Origin: Flammula alnicola
Lineage: Eukaryota > Basidiomycota > Agaricomycetes > Agaricales > Strophariaceae
Direction of reading: 5' to 3'
DNA length: 64,000 nucleotides
Assembly (NCBI GenBank): GCA_015499995.1
Contig: JADNRV010000006.1
Coordinates: 248,001-312,000, forward strand
Numbering within the stretch: the stretch's first letter is position 1; every line of letters starts with the position of its first letter. Made by a program: the position numbers and the translations under genes. A model generated the notes under the pieces. That model was given only the letters and a program-made list of their open reading frames with translations. It was not told the DNA's origin and made no database searches. Of the stretch, positions 1 to 11,617 are shown piece after piece.

Positions 1-45
1 TACCTTGATCTGCAAAGCTATCCTGACTCGATTCTTGTTTTTCAG

Positions 46-2384
46 GCTGTTCGAAGACAATTTACGGTACCAGGTTTAAGGTGAGGATGGCGTCTGCTAA
101 TTTTTTCTGCCCGTGCTCACGATCAATTAGTGCATGCACCCGGAATGCCCTGACTACGACCTCTGCGAAAATTGCGAAGCACTTCCAATTCCTGTTCATC
201 CTCGGAATCACTCCATGCTCAAAATGAAGACCTCTGACACTGTTATCCCGACTGTTTATCGGGTTGGCCAAACGAATCTTATCAATCAACCTGACGCGCC
301 TTCGCGCCGAAACCCATCGGGCGTTCATACGTGGGCAACGCTTCCTTCCCCACCTGTAACTACCACATGCGATACACCGCCAGTGTCGACTTTCCGTGTT
401 CGACCGGAGTCTCCTCAAGCTCGCACTCCGGTAGAGGAGGATCGGGTTAAAACTCCTAAACCCGTGCCACCTTTACCGCCATGGATGGCTATTCGGCCCT
501 CTGCTAGTGATAATCAGCCGTCTGTCCGTGCAGCATCGCCGGTTAAACCTCCTCCAGTCCCGCCAAAGCCTGAAATGATTTCGAATCCTTCGTGGGCGTC
601 CATTCCGGGATTCTTTGGACCGATGGACTTCGACCCACCTTACTATGTCTACGGTGGGGGGATTGCGAACCCTTTTATGGACGACCCTGTAGGAACTCCT
701 CCCTTCGGCCCTGCTTTCCCTGTACTGCCTGATCTTGTAAGGCCAAGCAATGTCGAAGAGCCTGCTATTAAAGTCGAGACCGAGGAGAAGGAACTCTCAT
801 TGCCAAGCGTTCCCGACCACATCCCAAACCCATGGCCTACTACCAATCCAGCCGAACGACAGGAACTTTTGCAGCTCATCGCTGACTTTGCAGGTCCTTC
901 GACATCTGCTAAGATCATCAGTTCGCTCACGGATGCGCCTTCTCGTCGAACCTCAAGGGATGAGTCCACAATGAAGAAACCACTCGTGGACCTCTCTTCT
1001 GTGGAATCTTCTATGTCTTTCCTCGCGCCCGCTGCAACTCCGGCATCTGAGACGGTGCAGCCAGAGGAACCGCAGTCTCAAGAACTCCTTCCTAATGTTC
1101 CTGTTACTGCGGAATTCTTCACCTCTGTGCGCCAACCATCGCCCTCCGAAAGCGCCCGCTCAGGGGCTGGTAATGAACGGAATGAGAAGATGGAAGTGAA
1201 AGACGAGAACGCAAACGTGGATGTAACTCCCCGATCGGACGAACCCACATATGCCGGTTTCGCTGATTTCTCGGTCTCCATGTCGCATTTATTGCAAGAG
1301 CTAGAGAAATTAAGTCCCGTCGTACTTGATCGACAACAATCCACGTCATCGAACAAGCCCGCGAGTGTGACTGAATCGTCTGTCTCGGGTGAAGCTCTCC
1401 TCGACCCACCTGCGTCGAAGACTTCGCCTTTCGAGGGTTGGATCCCACACCGCCGGTCGCTGGCGGATCTTATGAACGAGATTCCTTCGTTGATCCCAAC
1501 CAAGTCGCAGGCAACCTCGGAAAGTCCACCTGAGAAGCGCATTCCATTGAGTGCGGCATTTGTCGAGGATGTCACTGTTCCTGATGGGCAGGTCTTCCCG
1601 CCCGGTGCCGAGTTTGTGAAGTGCTGGCGCCTGCTGAATGATAGCGAACGTGACTGGCCCGAGACGACGGAGTTGGTATTCGTTGGAGGAGAGTCGTTGT
1701 CGGCGGAGAAAGCTGTGGCTGCCATGACTGTCGAATTGGGCAAGGTCGTTGCTGGAGCTGAGATCGATGTTTGGACTGGAGAGTTGAAGGTTTGTTTGTC
1801 TTCCTTCTGTCTTCGCAAGAACAAGCCCTGATGTATTTATTTATCTAGGCTCCTGATGCTCCTGGCCGCTATGTTGGTTATTGGAGACTGAAAGCTGATG
1901 GCGAGTTGTTCGGTAACAGCCTATGGATTGAGTAAGTTCAATGTTATCATTGTCAATGATAAGATGTCCTAACAGTGTATCGTTTAGGATTGACGTCGTT
2001 GAATCTGATGTTCATCATTCATCGGACGAGTCCATGGCTTCTTCCTCTATCATCATGCCCGCTGCTTCCTCTGCCCACCAGAGCGAGCATGCTCCTTCCG
2101 CGACGGCTCATACGATCTCTGCTACCGCGTCCATCGTGTCCACAGAAGACAACATGTCGGACGCAGGCTCGGACGTCTCGTTGATCAGCATGCCCTCTTC
2201 GCCCTCTGACGATGAAGATGATGTCCTTTGGCATGATAGCCGTTCGCAGACTTCTGCAGAGCTCGCTGCTGCTGCTGCCGCCGCCTCTGCCGCCGCTTCT
2301 GCTGTGGCTCATGGAAGCCCCGCATCGGCTATGGATTACGTTTTGTTATACGATGATAACTCTTCATCTGAGGAGGAAAGGTAA
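46..2384 (+). CDS. NBR1-like selective autophagy receptor (5' end outside window)
   Basis: Cargo receptor linking ubiquitinated or protein cargo to Atg8 on the phagophore. Readable exons are 46-80, 131-1789, 1849-1931 and 1988-2384; bases 1-45 are the end of an intron, so the N-terminus (where PB1 would lie) is missing. Exons 1-2 join in frame into a ZZ zinc finger (CSKTIYGTRFKCMHPEC, then DLCENC). A long Pro/Ser-rich disordered stretch follows, then the four-tryptophan FW domain, whose Trps sit in KCWRLL, RDWPE, DVWTGEL and GYWRLK, split by the intron at 1790-1848. The C-terminal tail has an acidic Ser patch, an Ala run and an aromatic-hydrophobic motif MDYVLLYDDN that fits an Atg8-interacting motif. 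The family assignment (ZZ plus FW) is firm; the LIR is inferred. It converges on RIB7. Confidence 0.88.
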
Positions 2385-2790
2385 ATGGATGTCAGCGTAA
2401 AGCGGTCCAATGTGTATTTGTATCTAAGAACAAGGTATTGTCAAAGCATTGCTCCTTCCTTTTTTCCTGATCCATCTTCTCCATGTAAAATAAATAGTTG
2501 CTCTAGAGTCCGTCGACCATCCCCTCTTTTGTGTTCCGTTATCATCTTGTACAGTTCTATCCTTCCTGTCCTAGCCTGGTCTATCTTTCCCTCCCTTGTC
2601 CTCCATCATGCAGCCTAAATCATAAATCACACACCATATTTGCATGCGTATTCTGGCATATCTTGCTGCATATCTAGGAAAATGGGTGGCCATTCTTTGT
2701 CGTCGCTACATACACGTTCAGCAATGCAATCTTGGTTTTACCCCAAAGAATTGATTGTTCATTCTGACATTCTGTAAGGGAGAATGGTAG
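2385..2790. other. intergenic, convergent 3' ends
   Basis: Between the stop codons of the NBR1-like gene and RIB7. It is AT-rich with short ORFs only. It probably holds both 3' untranslated regions; nothing else is seen. Confidence 0.6.
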
Positions 2791-3736
2791 TTATTTACAA
2801 GCAGTAACGTCCAAGTTACGACAAGAAACAAGCGAAACTACAGTATCTCTACCCATTAATTCCGTATGCACTTCTTTGAACTTGGCCACGATTTCCCCGT
2901 TTTCAGAGAGCAAAGTGGGGTATTGGTACCCTACTCCAGCATGCCCGACTAGCACAGGAGCAATGGTAATTATCAGGGCGTTCACGACGCTTTCGGCCAA
3001 AAAGGACGCGATGATACGCGCGCCGCCTTCGACCATCAACGAATTTATGCCCAGATCTCGAAGTTTTTGGAGGATTGACAGGATAGGGAGGTTCGACGTC
3101 ATTCCACTGGACGATGATGAGGATATTTCGATTATCCGCGCACCAGCTGCCTCTAGTGTTTCCTTTCTTCGCAGAGCTACCTCATCGGTGGCAACAGAAC
3201 AGACGACCCACGGCCTCCTGCCGATCTTGTTCTGGAAGTTTTTCAAGAGTTTACAGGTGGGCGGCAGACGGAGGTGGGTGTCGATGATTATGGGTCGTGG
3301 GAGGTGGTAGGGCGTTGACGTGGGTTGTGGTAGGTGCCGGACTAGCTCACGCCCACCACTAAGTTGGTATTTCAAGCCGCAAAAAAGGATCAATCGCACC
3401 GTTCATTGTGGATCATCGTTTATGGCTGTACCGATACCGACGAGAATGGCGTCGTGCATCGTCCGCATCCTAGCTTGCGCATTGGAAAATTGATTTTAGT
3501 TCCGTTCATTCAGTCATAATGAGCAAGTCGCGTGGCCGTCGTTTGGGAGATGGCGTACCAGTGTGTCATGACCATGCTCTCCTTCCCGCTCAGGATGAGC
3601 TGCCGTCCTTCCGCACCAGCGATTTTGGCGTCGAGAGATTGGGCGAAGGTTAGGGTGACGTGGGGCCGCGTTGGCGATGGGGAGTTAGAACGTGGTTTGA
3701 GAACGGCATCGAGGAATGCAGGAGGAGATGTGCCAT
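2791..3736 (-). CDS. RIB7: RIB7, 2,5-diamino-6-ribosylamino-pyrimidinone 5'-phosphate reductase, with two apparent frameshifts
   Basis: NADPH-dependent reductase of fungal riboflavin synthesis, related to the RibD C-terminal domain. Exons on the minus strand: 3736-3559, 3469-3400 and 3341-2791. Recognisable family blocks are VTLTFAQSLDAKIAG, GKESMVMTHW, RTMHDAILVGIGTA, NDDP, LPRPIIIDTHLRL and MVEGGARIIASFL. The splice TG/G rejoins HWMRT exactly, and AACG/TC rejoins NVRH. Two breaks remain: the only nearby ATG (3736) is one base out of frame with the TSPPAFL block, and the codon after NDDPQ is a stop unless one base is added near 3404. The rest is intact to the stop. RIB7 is normally essential in fungi, so consensus error is as likely as true decay. 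The family call is firm; coding status is uncertain. Confidence 0.8.
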
Positions 3737-4071
3737 TGCGATGGTAGTGTGACGCTGAATAGTGTATCAGGTGAACGTGGACACGAGTCCGGATGTAGGA
3801 AACCTGCCTGAGCGAGATGAGATGTTAGGAGTGGGCAAAGACCGGTGGGTCAGGTTTCACATGATGGATCCGGATGGAAGCGGGAAGACGCCAACTTGAG
3901 TGGAAGACCACCACAACCTGGTCCCCTTCCAAAGCTTCATGAATCATTCATTGTTCATTAACGTTCATCCTTTATATTGTTGTCTTCGCGATAGCTAAGT
4001 ATTGCTCATATAAAGGCCTTCGTTTGAAGGATGGTTTCTTCTTTTCGTATCGCCGCTCCCACTTCGTCTCA

Positions 4072-6492
4072 ATGCCAGTTGAGCCACTACCCACACCAAC
4101 AATCGCCGTTGACGACCTCCCAGACGTCGAACTTGGATCCACCGGATTAACCTCTTCGTACGAAAACGTCCTTGATCTGTATTTTTCAGAGTCTTCTGAT
4201 GAATCAATATCCAACAGCTCGCAGTGGGCGGAAGACGGATTTTCGCAACATTCAGATGAGGGTTCAGAGACGATAGCAGAACTTGGTAATTCCATCCTCT
4301 ACGGTGAAGACTTTGGAAAGAAAGCTTTCCTTGGTAAAGTTGCATCCGACCAGGCTATTGAGGTTTTCTTGGACGGCACCAAATTATACGCACCGCACAG
4401 AAGAGGTGGAAAGACATACCGGAGGTTGCCTCCACCGTGGACCACCTGCACACCCCCATGTGCGATTTGATACGTGAAGTCTTGAAATCATTTGGTTACT
4501 GTGAAACACGCCCTCTCGTTGACTCTTATAGGATACTACCTCCGCCCCATGATGATCATTCGTCGACAAAACCACTGAAACCCCTTCCTCATCTTATGGC
4601 CATAGGATCCGGGATAAACTTTGGTCCACTTTCTTCTCGATTCAAAAAAGGGCCCTCCTACAGATTGTGTATCTCACCTATAGAGCTTCAAACAGAAAAA
4701 GGCTGCAATTTTTTTAACGACCTCGCTCAGATTGCGTTCTATGCCCGGTGAGCTTTTTATACCATCAATACAACTTTTTCTCATTTACTCTTCTAGACAA
4801 TGCTTTTTGCGGCAGCTGAATAGGAAATTCGTCTATTCGCTTCTCATAACCGAAAAACACGTCAAGCTCTACGTTTTCGACCGCAGTGGCGTATACCACT
4901 CGTCAAGCATCGACTTCCATCAAGACGCCACCGACTTTGTGCGACTAATACTTGGCGTGTGCTCACCTAACGATGACATGGTCGGGTTTGATATCAGTAT
5001 ACAGTGGTGGGAAGAGGACGACGGACAGTTACACCGATATCTGCTGGCTAACGGGGCAGATGGTACGCCTGAGTTCTACAGTCAGCTGACTCCAGAGGAC
5101 GATACGGTTTTTTTCCGTCGATTTATTCAGGGACGTGGCACCTGTTGCTGGCATGTCTGGGACCAGACCGGGGAAGGCTTGCTATTGAAGGATGTTTGGC
5201 GCTCCGTTGGCGATTTACCAGAGTGGGAGTTTTTGGAGGCCGCTAAGGGGCTCGCTGGTGTGGGTCAAATGATCGCGTATGAAGAAGGTTCCTTTATTTC
5301 AAAGATGAGAGGCATCGATATCGATGCAATTCCGGATGCATCGCGAACGTCCTTTTGCGATAGAAGATTCTGTCGCATGACGTTGGAGGACTACGGTGGG
5401 TACTCCCTCAGAGACTTTACAAATCACGAACAGCTGTTATTTGCTTTTCGTGACGCTATTGCTGGTGCGTAACATTCTGATCATCCTTCTTGAGAGTGTC
5501 CGTTCATTCCTTCTTCGATTTAAGGTCATCAAAATTTGTGGAATGTAGGAATTTTACATTGTGATATTAGCATCGATAATATCCTCCTAGGGAAACCTGA
5601 AGCTCAAATTGGCTACCGAGGTATTCTCATCGATCTCGACATGGCAACCTGGCTTAATCGCCCAGAAAACGCAGAAATAAAATTCCATAATATGGTGTGC
5701 TATTTTTTCTCAAAACGAACCTTTTTTTGCTGACAGTCACGTAGGGAACTCGGGTGTTCCAGTCGGTCAACGTACTTGAGAGCTTCCAATACAGAGAAAG
5801 GAATTTTCACGTGATCACCTCGATGACCTTGAATCTTTTTTCTACGTTTTGTGGTCGATATGCACCTCGTACTCTGGGCCCGGTTCGGAACTTGACTCGG
5901 CATCGTCGCATCTAGGTCTTACGGCTTATCAAAATCCTTGGGATTCCGCTGAAATTAAACGTCGCCTATTTTTTATGCCCATGAAAAGGGGCGCTATGAA
6001 ACAACGGAATACTTTGGCCCAATATTCCAAAAGCTACTGACAAAGTTACATGAATTCTTTCGGGAGTGCGTCTTGCGCAAAAGGTGTAGAGACCAGCTGG
6101 ATGATCCTCATCTGTCTTGGAACGAGCTCAAGCCATCTGCGGCCCAAGATTATGCGACTGTACTTGGTCTTGTTGACGAAGCTATCAAAGAGCTGGCGAC
6201 GTCTGGTACTGCGGTGGTTGGCGATGCCGACGAACCGGACTTGGGCGTGGTCGTTACGGACACAACTCTACCATCGCCTACTATCTCGACAAAGACACTT
6301 TCGGAACAATCAACTTTGGGCGATACTGAGGATAATGTTATCATCAAGCCAGCGTCTCCGATACACAAGAGAGCTTTGGATGAAGATGTTCGAGTTCTCG
6401 CCGAGGAAAATCCTCCGTTGAAGAAACAGCGGAACTATCCCCGTGCCCCTCTGTCTCCTCCTTTTCTAGAACTTGAAGACCATCTGGAATGA
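4072..6492 (+). pseudogene. FunK1-type fungal protein kinase, multiply frameshifted
   Basis: Full-length relative of the kinase at 39799-42072. In order it shows the N-terminal FunK1 segment (YGEDFGKKAFLGKVASD), a QLNRKFVYSLLITEKH block after an intron at about 4748-4797, an N-lobe with a lysine in GLLLKDVWRS, a catalytic loop GILHCDISIDNILLG, the DFG-equivalent GILIDLDMA, then GTRVFQS and DHLDDLESFFYVLW. The catalytic loop reads HCD where the intact paralog has HRD. Comparison with the paralog requires single-base shifts near 4395-4405, 5806-5812 and 5985-5995, none at a plausible intron. Decayed gene or poor consensus; by homology it would be a Ser/Thr-type kinase. The 3' end is an acidic, Pro-rich tail. 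Confidence 0.75.
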
Positions 6493-6883
6493 TCTTTGAG
6501 TTCTGTAAGGCTGGACATTGTTAATTGTCTCGTAGAATTTTAATCTATGTAAATTTGATGTAAATAGTATAGTTCTCTGTTATCAATTTGTACTTGCGTG
6601 AATAAATATTCCACAATGACCCTCAACGAGGCTCCTTGACTCAGAATCTGGTCCATGAAATGAATTGGAAATGAATAACTAAACGCACCAAAAACGACCA
6701 GTTGGTTCACTTGGTGGCACAAACGCGTTATGTAATCAGCTGGTCGCCACTCGAGCCACTCCTAGCCACTCCTTCAATTCGTCGAACATCCATCGCAACG
6801 CTTGAGCGGGCCACCCAAGGGCCACCCCTCCTGGCCCAAAATGCACATCATGAAAAAGTGGGCACGCTTGACTCGTCGTGGAG

Positions 6884-6890
6884 TATAAAA
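6884..6890 (+). promoter_or_regulatory. TATA box
   Basis: TATAAAA 49 bp before the ATG at 6939. Similar TATA boxes precede the kinase C-lobe genes at 36702 and 38201, which supports one shared promoter style for this family. Confidence 0.5.
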
Positions 6891-6938
6891 TGGGATGTCT
6901 TCGCGACGTTTTTTCTCCTTGCTCTCTCAACCTCCAAG

Positions 6939-8359
6939 ATGTCAAACTTATCCGTTATGCTTCCCGGTTTTCAAGCTGGACGCATTGTCGCGCCTGCTGC
7001 CACTCCTCCACCTGGACCTCTCCTCGAGACTGACATGTCTATGAGAACCCTTGAGGGATTCTCTGACATGAAAGAGGTGCTCTCAATTCTGCTTGATACC
7101 GTCTATGGTAGGTTTACTTCTTTGCTGTATTTTCTTGTCTCTCACCCTCTGTTATTTAACATTGTCAGATCTTTACGATACATGGCAAGCCACTGGGAAG
7201 ATACATGGAAATATCAGCCCCGATACCATATGTATAAACTCCTTAGGGAAGGGCTTCACAATCAACGCCGGTGCTAGACCTGCCAACCCGAACTTCAAAT
7301 CGGCGGAGTGGCTCAGCAATGCTTTAGACATGAGCAACCCCAATACCAATCCGAGGCCTACCCACCGCTTCCGCATACGTTGGCCCAACAGGCCATCATT
7401 GCATTGGAGAGGATGGATTCTGTAAACAGTCCTTTTCGGAACGAGAATTACTTGGACCTCAATGTTAGGATGGGTGCCTACAGTGACGTTCTGGCGACAC
7501 TTCCCTCGCCCCCGGTTGTGCCTGAACTCCTCCCGCCTCGCGTCAAAATGCCCGAGCCGACCTACATCGACGATCTGGAGTCGTTAATACATGTCTTGGC
7601 ATACATTATCACCACCCACAGTGGCCCCGTTGCACGCAATCTGACGCTGGGTAGTACTGGAGATTCGACTCTGGCGAAGCACTCTGTATAACAATCTTTG
7701 AGAGGAAAACAATTCCCGGCACAACCATACCGGTCTCAGAGGAGATCCTCACTTGGACCACCACTAAAGGCAACGCTGCTCAGGACATAAATTTAGAGAT
7801 GGAGTTCCTAGAATCCTCCGCTTATCCGATGGAGAATATTACTATCGTCACTAGGGTGCCCCAGCCAATTGCCCCAGTATCATCCCTCGCGGTCCACCTC
7901 AAGGAGCGCTTGATCGCAAATGCGATCAACAGGTCGCCCGATGACTTGATAAAAGTTTGTCCCATAAATCCTTATTGGGGGGAAGGCAAGGTCATGCTAC
8001 ATTTAATGTTGGATTTGCTGGCCTCTTTGGAGATGGCGAAGACTTTTTGCGGAGATGACTTGAGTGATCCCACGGAGGACGCCGGAATGGCGTACAAGGA
8101 CTTCATCAATGCCTTGAAAGAAGCGCTGGTGGCGCTCGAAAGGCATGGCCAGAAGGTTCTGCACTGCATCCAGGCTACATTCGAACCTCGCAAGGAACGC
8201 GGCTCTTACTTTGATTTCGATTCTGATGAGTCTGACGAGGACCGGCGTCAAAGCGATGAGGACGACCTCATCGGCGTCAACCCACGTCACCCGCCTGGAC
8301 TTGATTCGGACAGTGATTCTTCGCATTCTTCTAGGTCTGGTCAAGGCTTCAGGAATTAA
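6939..8359 (+). pseudogene. kinase C-lobe-only FunK1 relative, frameshifted
   Basis: There is no N-lobe. Exon 1 (6939-7108) ends at a GT donor and rejoins at 7171 as VYDLYDTWQATGKIHGN. The sequence at the catalytic-loop position is HGNISPDTICI, so the HRD aspartate is absent. YIDDLESLIHVLAY follows, the FunK1 C-lobe signature YLDDLESF, then a helical C-terminal part and a very acidic Ser/Asp tail. It resembles the gene at 38201-39250 over much of its length (shared YIDDL, PMENITIVTRVPQ against PLEDITFRTSVPL). The reading frame breaks near 7330-7341 and 7676-7684, each reparable by one base, so as given it does not code through. If expressed it would be a catalytically dead kinase-like protein. 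Function unknown. Confidence 0.65.
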
Positions 8360-10154
8360 ACTGATACATGCATTGAAGTGGGGGTGGAACCCTCGACAGC
8401 TTGAAGAACATCAACTTGTGGTTGGAAATTGCTACTATTTTGGTTCTGTTACTCGATATACTGTCTCCCGAATATATAATATGTCTTCACTCGAATGTGG
8501 TTCAATGTTAGGGCAATAACATCTATGTTTTATGTAAGAGACTATGCCACAATTTTGATACAATTCTCCGTTCACCCTTATATTGCTTACAATGTACGTG
8601 CATTCTTTTAGCTTCTTCTGTGTCCATGCAGCCTCCCTCACGATGACCGGGTTTCCTCGGAGTCTAAGTAAGTTGATATTAGTATAGCCTGGAGTAGATT
8701 GCTTACTCCTTTCTTTTTGAAGTTCCAAGTTCGGGGCTGACTGGAGAAGCATTTGATCCGTGAAAGATAAAATAGGAGGTGGCGTTTTGGCCAACTGCCT
8801 ATATAACACGACTTGACTCGGATCACTTCCTCCTCTCCGTCGTCGCCAACAACAGAAAGTATGCTATTCCCTTAACTGGGCAGCTTGTACGTCTCGACCT
8901 GTTCCGCTGGCCTACACTATATCAACTACTGGACATACGGCAGTCGCGTCACGAACCTTACCTCTGAACGCCCTCGAACCTTAGAACAAAACACCGAAAA
9001 TGTCCTCTTCCGAGTCCTCCCCGTGGTCTCAGTGGCCGTCTCTCCTCCTTCCACGACCCAAACTCCGCCATTTTTGGCAGAAGCCCCACTCAAAGTCATC
9101 CTCTGCACTGTCACTCGCCTCTGGCACGACTCTATTCAGTAACTCCACCCTGAAGGATCTTCGGCGTCCTTCTTCATTTAGATCTCTTTCTGCCGTGTAC
9201 ACGTCAAGTGGAAAATCGACCAATGTCATGCCGCAGGCGCTCGAGCAGCGGGCGCGGGTAGACGACGCGCCTCCGCAATTGAAGCCATTAATTTTAGCAA
9301 GGAGCCTCTGGTTGATCTTATGCGACCACCATACCGGCCACGCTCGCCCTCTTTGCCCACGACCCAATCAATCCCACGAAGAGGATTCCCTCCATACGTA
9401 TAACGACATTTGGCGCCTGAACTCAGATGGAGGAATTGACGACTGTATTCGAAGTTTTGCCACAACGGTCCACGTGGATTGCTATATCACTGAAGTGGTG
9501 TTTTTGGCCTTGGTTTGATGGATGCGTTTTCGAGTAAGTAGTTGCGACATTCATTTTTTCAAGTAAAGTGTGCTCAACATTCTTTTACAGCTTATCATAC
9601 CTGCTACTATTTATATACCCAGATACCCGGACCCCGTTATACGCTACTTGTGGAAAGGATCTCGCTCTCATGGATGCGGTACGCAGCCGCTTCTCATCGC
9701 AACTCCCAGGCAGAGTGCGAGTTCGTGATATAATACTTAGTAAACGATCTCAATTGCATATCTAATAAAATAGGAGCACAAAAGGAGACATATGCGGCTG
9801 ACTTTGGTTGCTGGCCCAAGCAGAGAGACGACATCGATCATCTCCACTTTCGTCAAAGCGTTGTGAAGCGCAGCCGAGTTGTTGCTGGTCCAGTACCCTT
9901 GCATCCGCCGATATTCATCGACTGCTTGTGCGTATATGAAGGGGTATCAGCAAAGCGTCTCCTGTCCAGCATTCCAAGCGTTTCTAACTTAGAATGTTCA
10001 TCGCAAATAATGCGCTTTGCGGGCCACGGGTATGTAAAACGAGGCGCCCGACTCCCCGCCTCCGTTCGCGGTACCCTACATTGCGAACACCCTGCTCACT
10101 AGAGTCCTAACCTCACAAAACCAGGTCTGACCATAAACCCCAGATTAATTGCTC
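8360..10154. other. intergenic or decayed sequence; TATA-like box at 8800-8806
   Basis: TATATAA at 8800-8806 precedes a 172-codon open frame at 9000-9518 with no recognisable domain. Two frames alternate in reading sensibly (VSPPSTTQTPPFLAEAP, then LVDLMRPPYRPRSPSLP), which suggests a decayed gene, perhaps the 5' part of the kinase-like relic that follows. I could not build a supported model. Confidence 0.35.
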
Positions 10155-11263
10155 ATGAAACCCACTAGCGCGTACCCCTTCTTCCTGTCAGGAGACATAA
10201 GGACCCTCGAGGACTGCAGCAGCGTCGAAGAGTTTCTCCGTGTTATGCACGCGCCATATCTGGTACGTCCTCGTCTTCGGGATTTTATTCGAGCTCCCTT
10301 GGGTCTGACGGTGTTGTTGATTATATGCAGTCCACGGCCAGGTTTTTTCTACACAGGAAAAGTCCCAGGAAATATCAGCCCCAGTAATATCTGTGCTGAT
10401 AGCTACCCCATCTTGATACCTTCCCGCAGTGAAGGCATTGAAGACGAAGTCCCACACACGCTGGGATGCCCCATCGATCCCGATGCCATGCCAATACCGC
10501 AATTTCAATCTGCGCGGCGCCTGAGAAAGACCATAGGAAATCCGTCTTGACCGCACAGCGTCTTTCTTTGTCGGACCAAAGTTTCCTGAGAACGGCGCAG
10601 ATATTATGGAGCGTAACTGGGCTGCTCTGACCTACCTCGACGACCTCGAATCGTTCATCTTAGCCCTTGTTTGGACGTGCAGTGGCTCGGGGACCAAATT
10701 CCGCGACTGAAATGGTGATCGAGGACATGGTTCCCTGGAAGCTCATCGATGCTTCTGAGGCTCATCATACAACAAGCTCGAAGTCTGACTTCGAGCTTGC
10801 CTCTGCGCTCAACAACGACATGGAAGGTGCGGTGACTATATGCGAGTTCGCCGGGCCAATGCAATGATTCGGAGGACGCGTTTGCACGAAACCCACCGAA
10901 CCTGACGAGTACACCATTCAAATGGACTATCTTGCCAACTATATGCACGTCAACCACACCATAGTGCACTGCAGTCAATTCACTCTGCATGAAACGTTGG
11001 AAGAAACTGGTCAGAGCGCCGTCCTGAGGCAGTTGATCGAAGAGCTGTTACGCACATTGCAAGGTGCGAAGAGGGAGCCGGGGAGAACGATTCTGAACAG
11101 ATCAGCGAAGGTGCTAGATGGTTCAGGCGCCAGCGGCATGAATGGCGGGAGAGGGATCAAGAGGCCGTGATGCAGCGGCCAGCCATGAAGCAGGCGATGG
11201 ACGTCTATCTTAAGTTCCTTGATGCGTTCGACAACGCTCTCGGTCGTTTTGCAGAGCGCTGAC
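10155..11263 (+). pseudogene. degenerate FunK1-family C-lobe relic
   Basis: Fragments of the same family as 6939-8359. At about 10350-10400 the frame reads FFYTGKVPGNISPSNI, matching GKIHGNISPDTI of the neighbour. At about 10607-10710 it reads NWAALTYLDDLESFILALVW, the FunK1 C-lobe signature. These blocks lie in different frames, separated by a stop at 10548-10550, and no splice pair I can see joins them. Downstream (10922-11263) the frames contain helical, charged sequence without identity. Taken as a decayed third member of a local tandem group on the plus strand (4.1, 6.9 and 10.2 kb). Confidence 0.5.
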
Positions 11264-11617
11264 AGAGTAGAAATCTAGTAATTTATAGGCTTTCGTAGGG
11301 TTGAACTTGAAGATGAGTCTGCCAAACAAGGATGATAATTTACCTGGTGAGCTTTTGGTCGTGCAATTACTACCTGTATCGAGATTTGAGCGAGTCCCCC
11401 CTGGAAAGGAATTACAACAATAAATATGTGGACAGTAACTGAGGTTCCACTAGCTGGTTACAGGAGAGATAGAGAAGGGAGTTCTACAACCATCATAGAA
11501 AAAAAAACGTACATATACATCCATGGTATAGGTCATACAGTGTCAGTACACAACAGACAGTTCGCCGAACATCGTTTAGCATCACCAGCAAGGAACTTTA
11601 CCTTGAACATTCCAGAG
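11264..11617. other. intergenic
   Basis: AT-rich spacer between two decayed genes. No ORF, repeat or RNA feature recognised. Confidence 0.5.

Noticed and set aside
1078..1824. 248-codon open frame on the minus strand opposite the NBR1-like gene
   Set aside because: Shadow of the long plus-strand exon. Composition is the complement of Pro/Ser-rich coding and no domain is seen.
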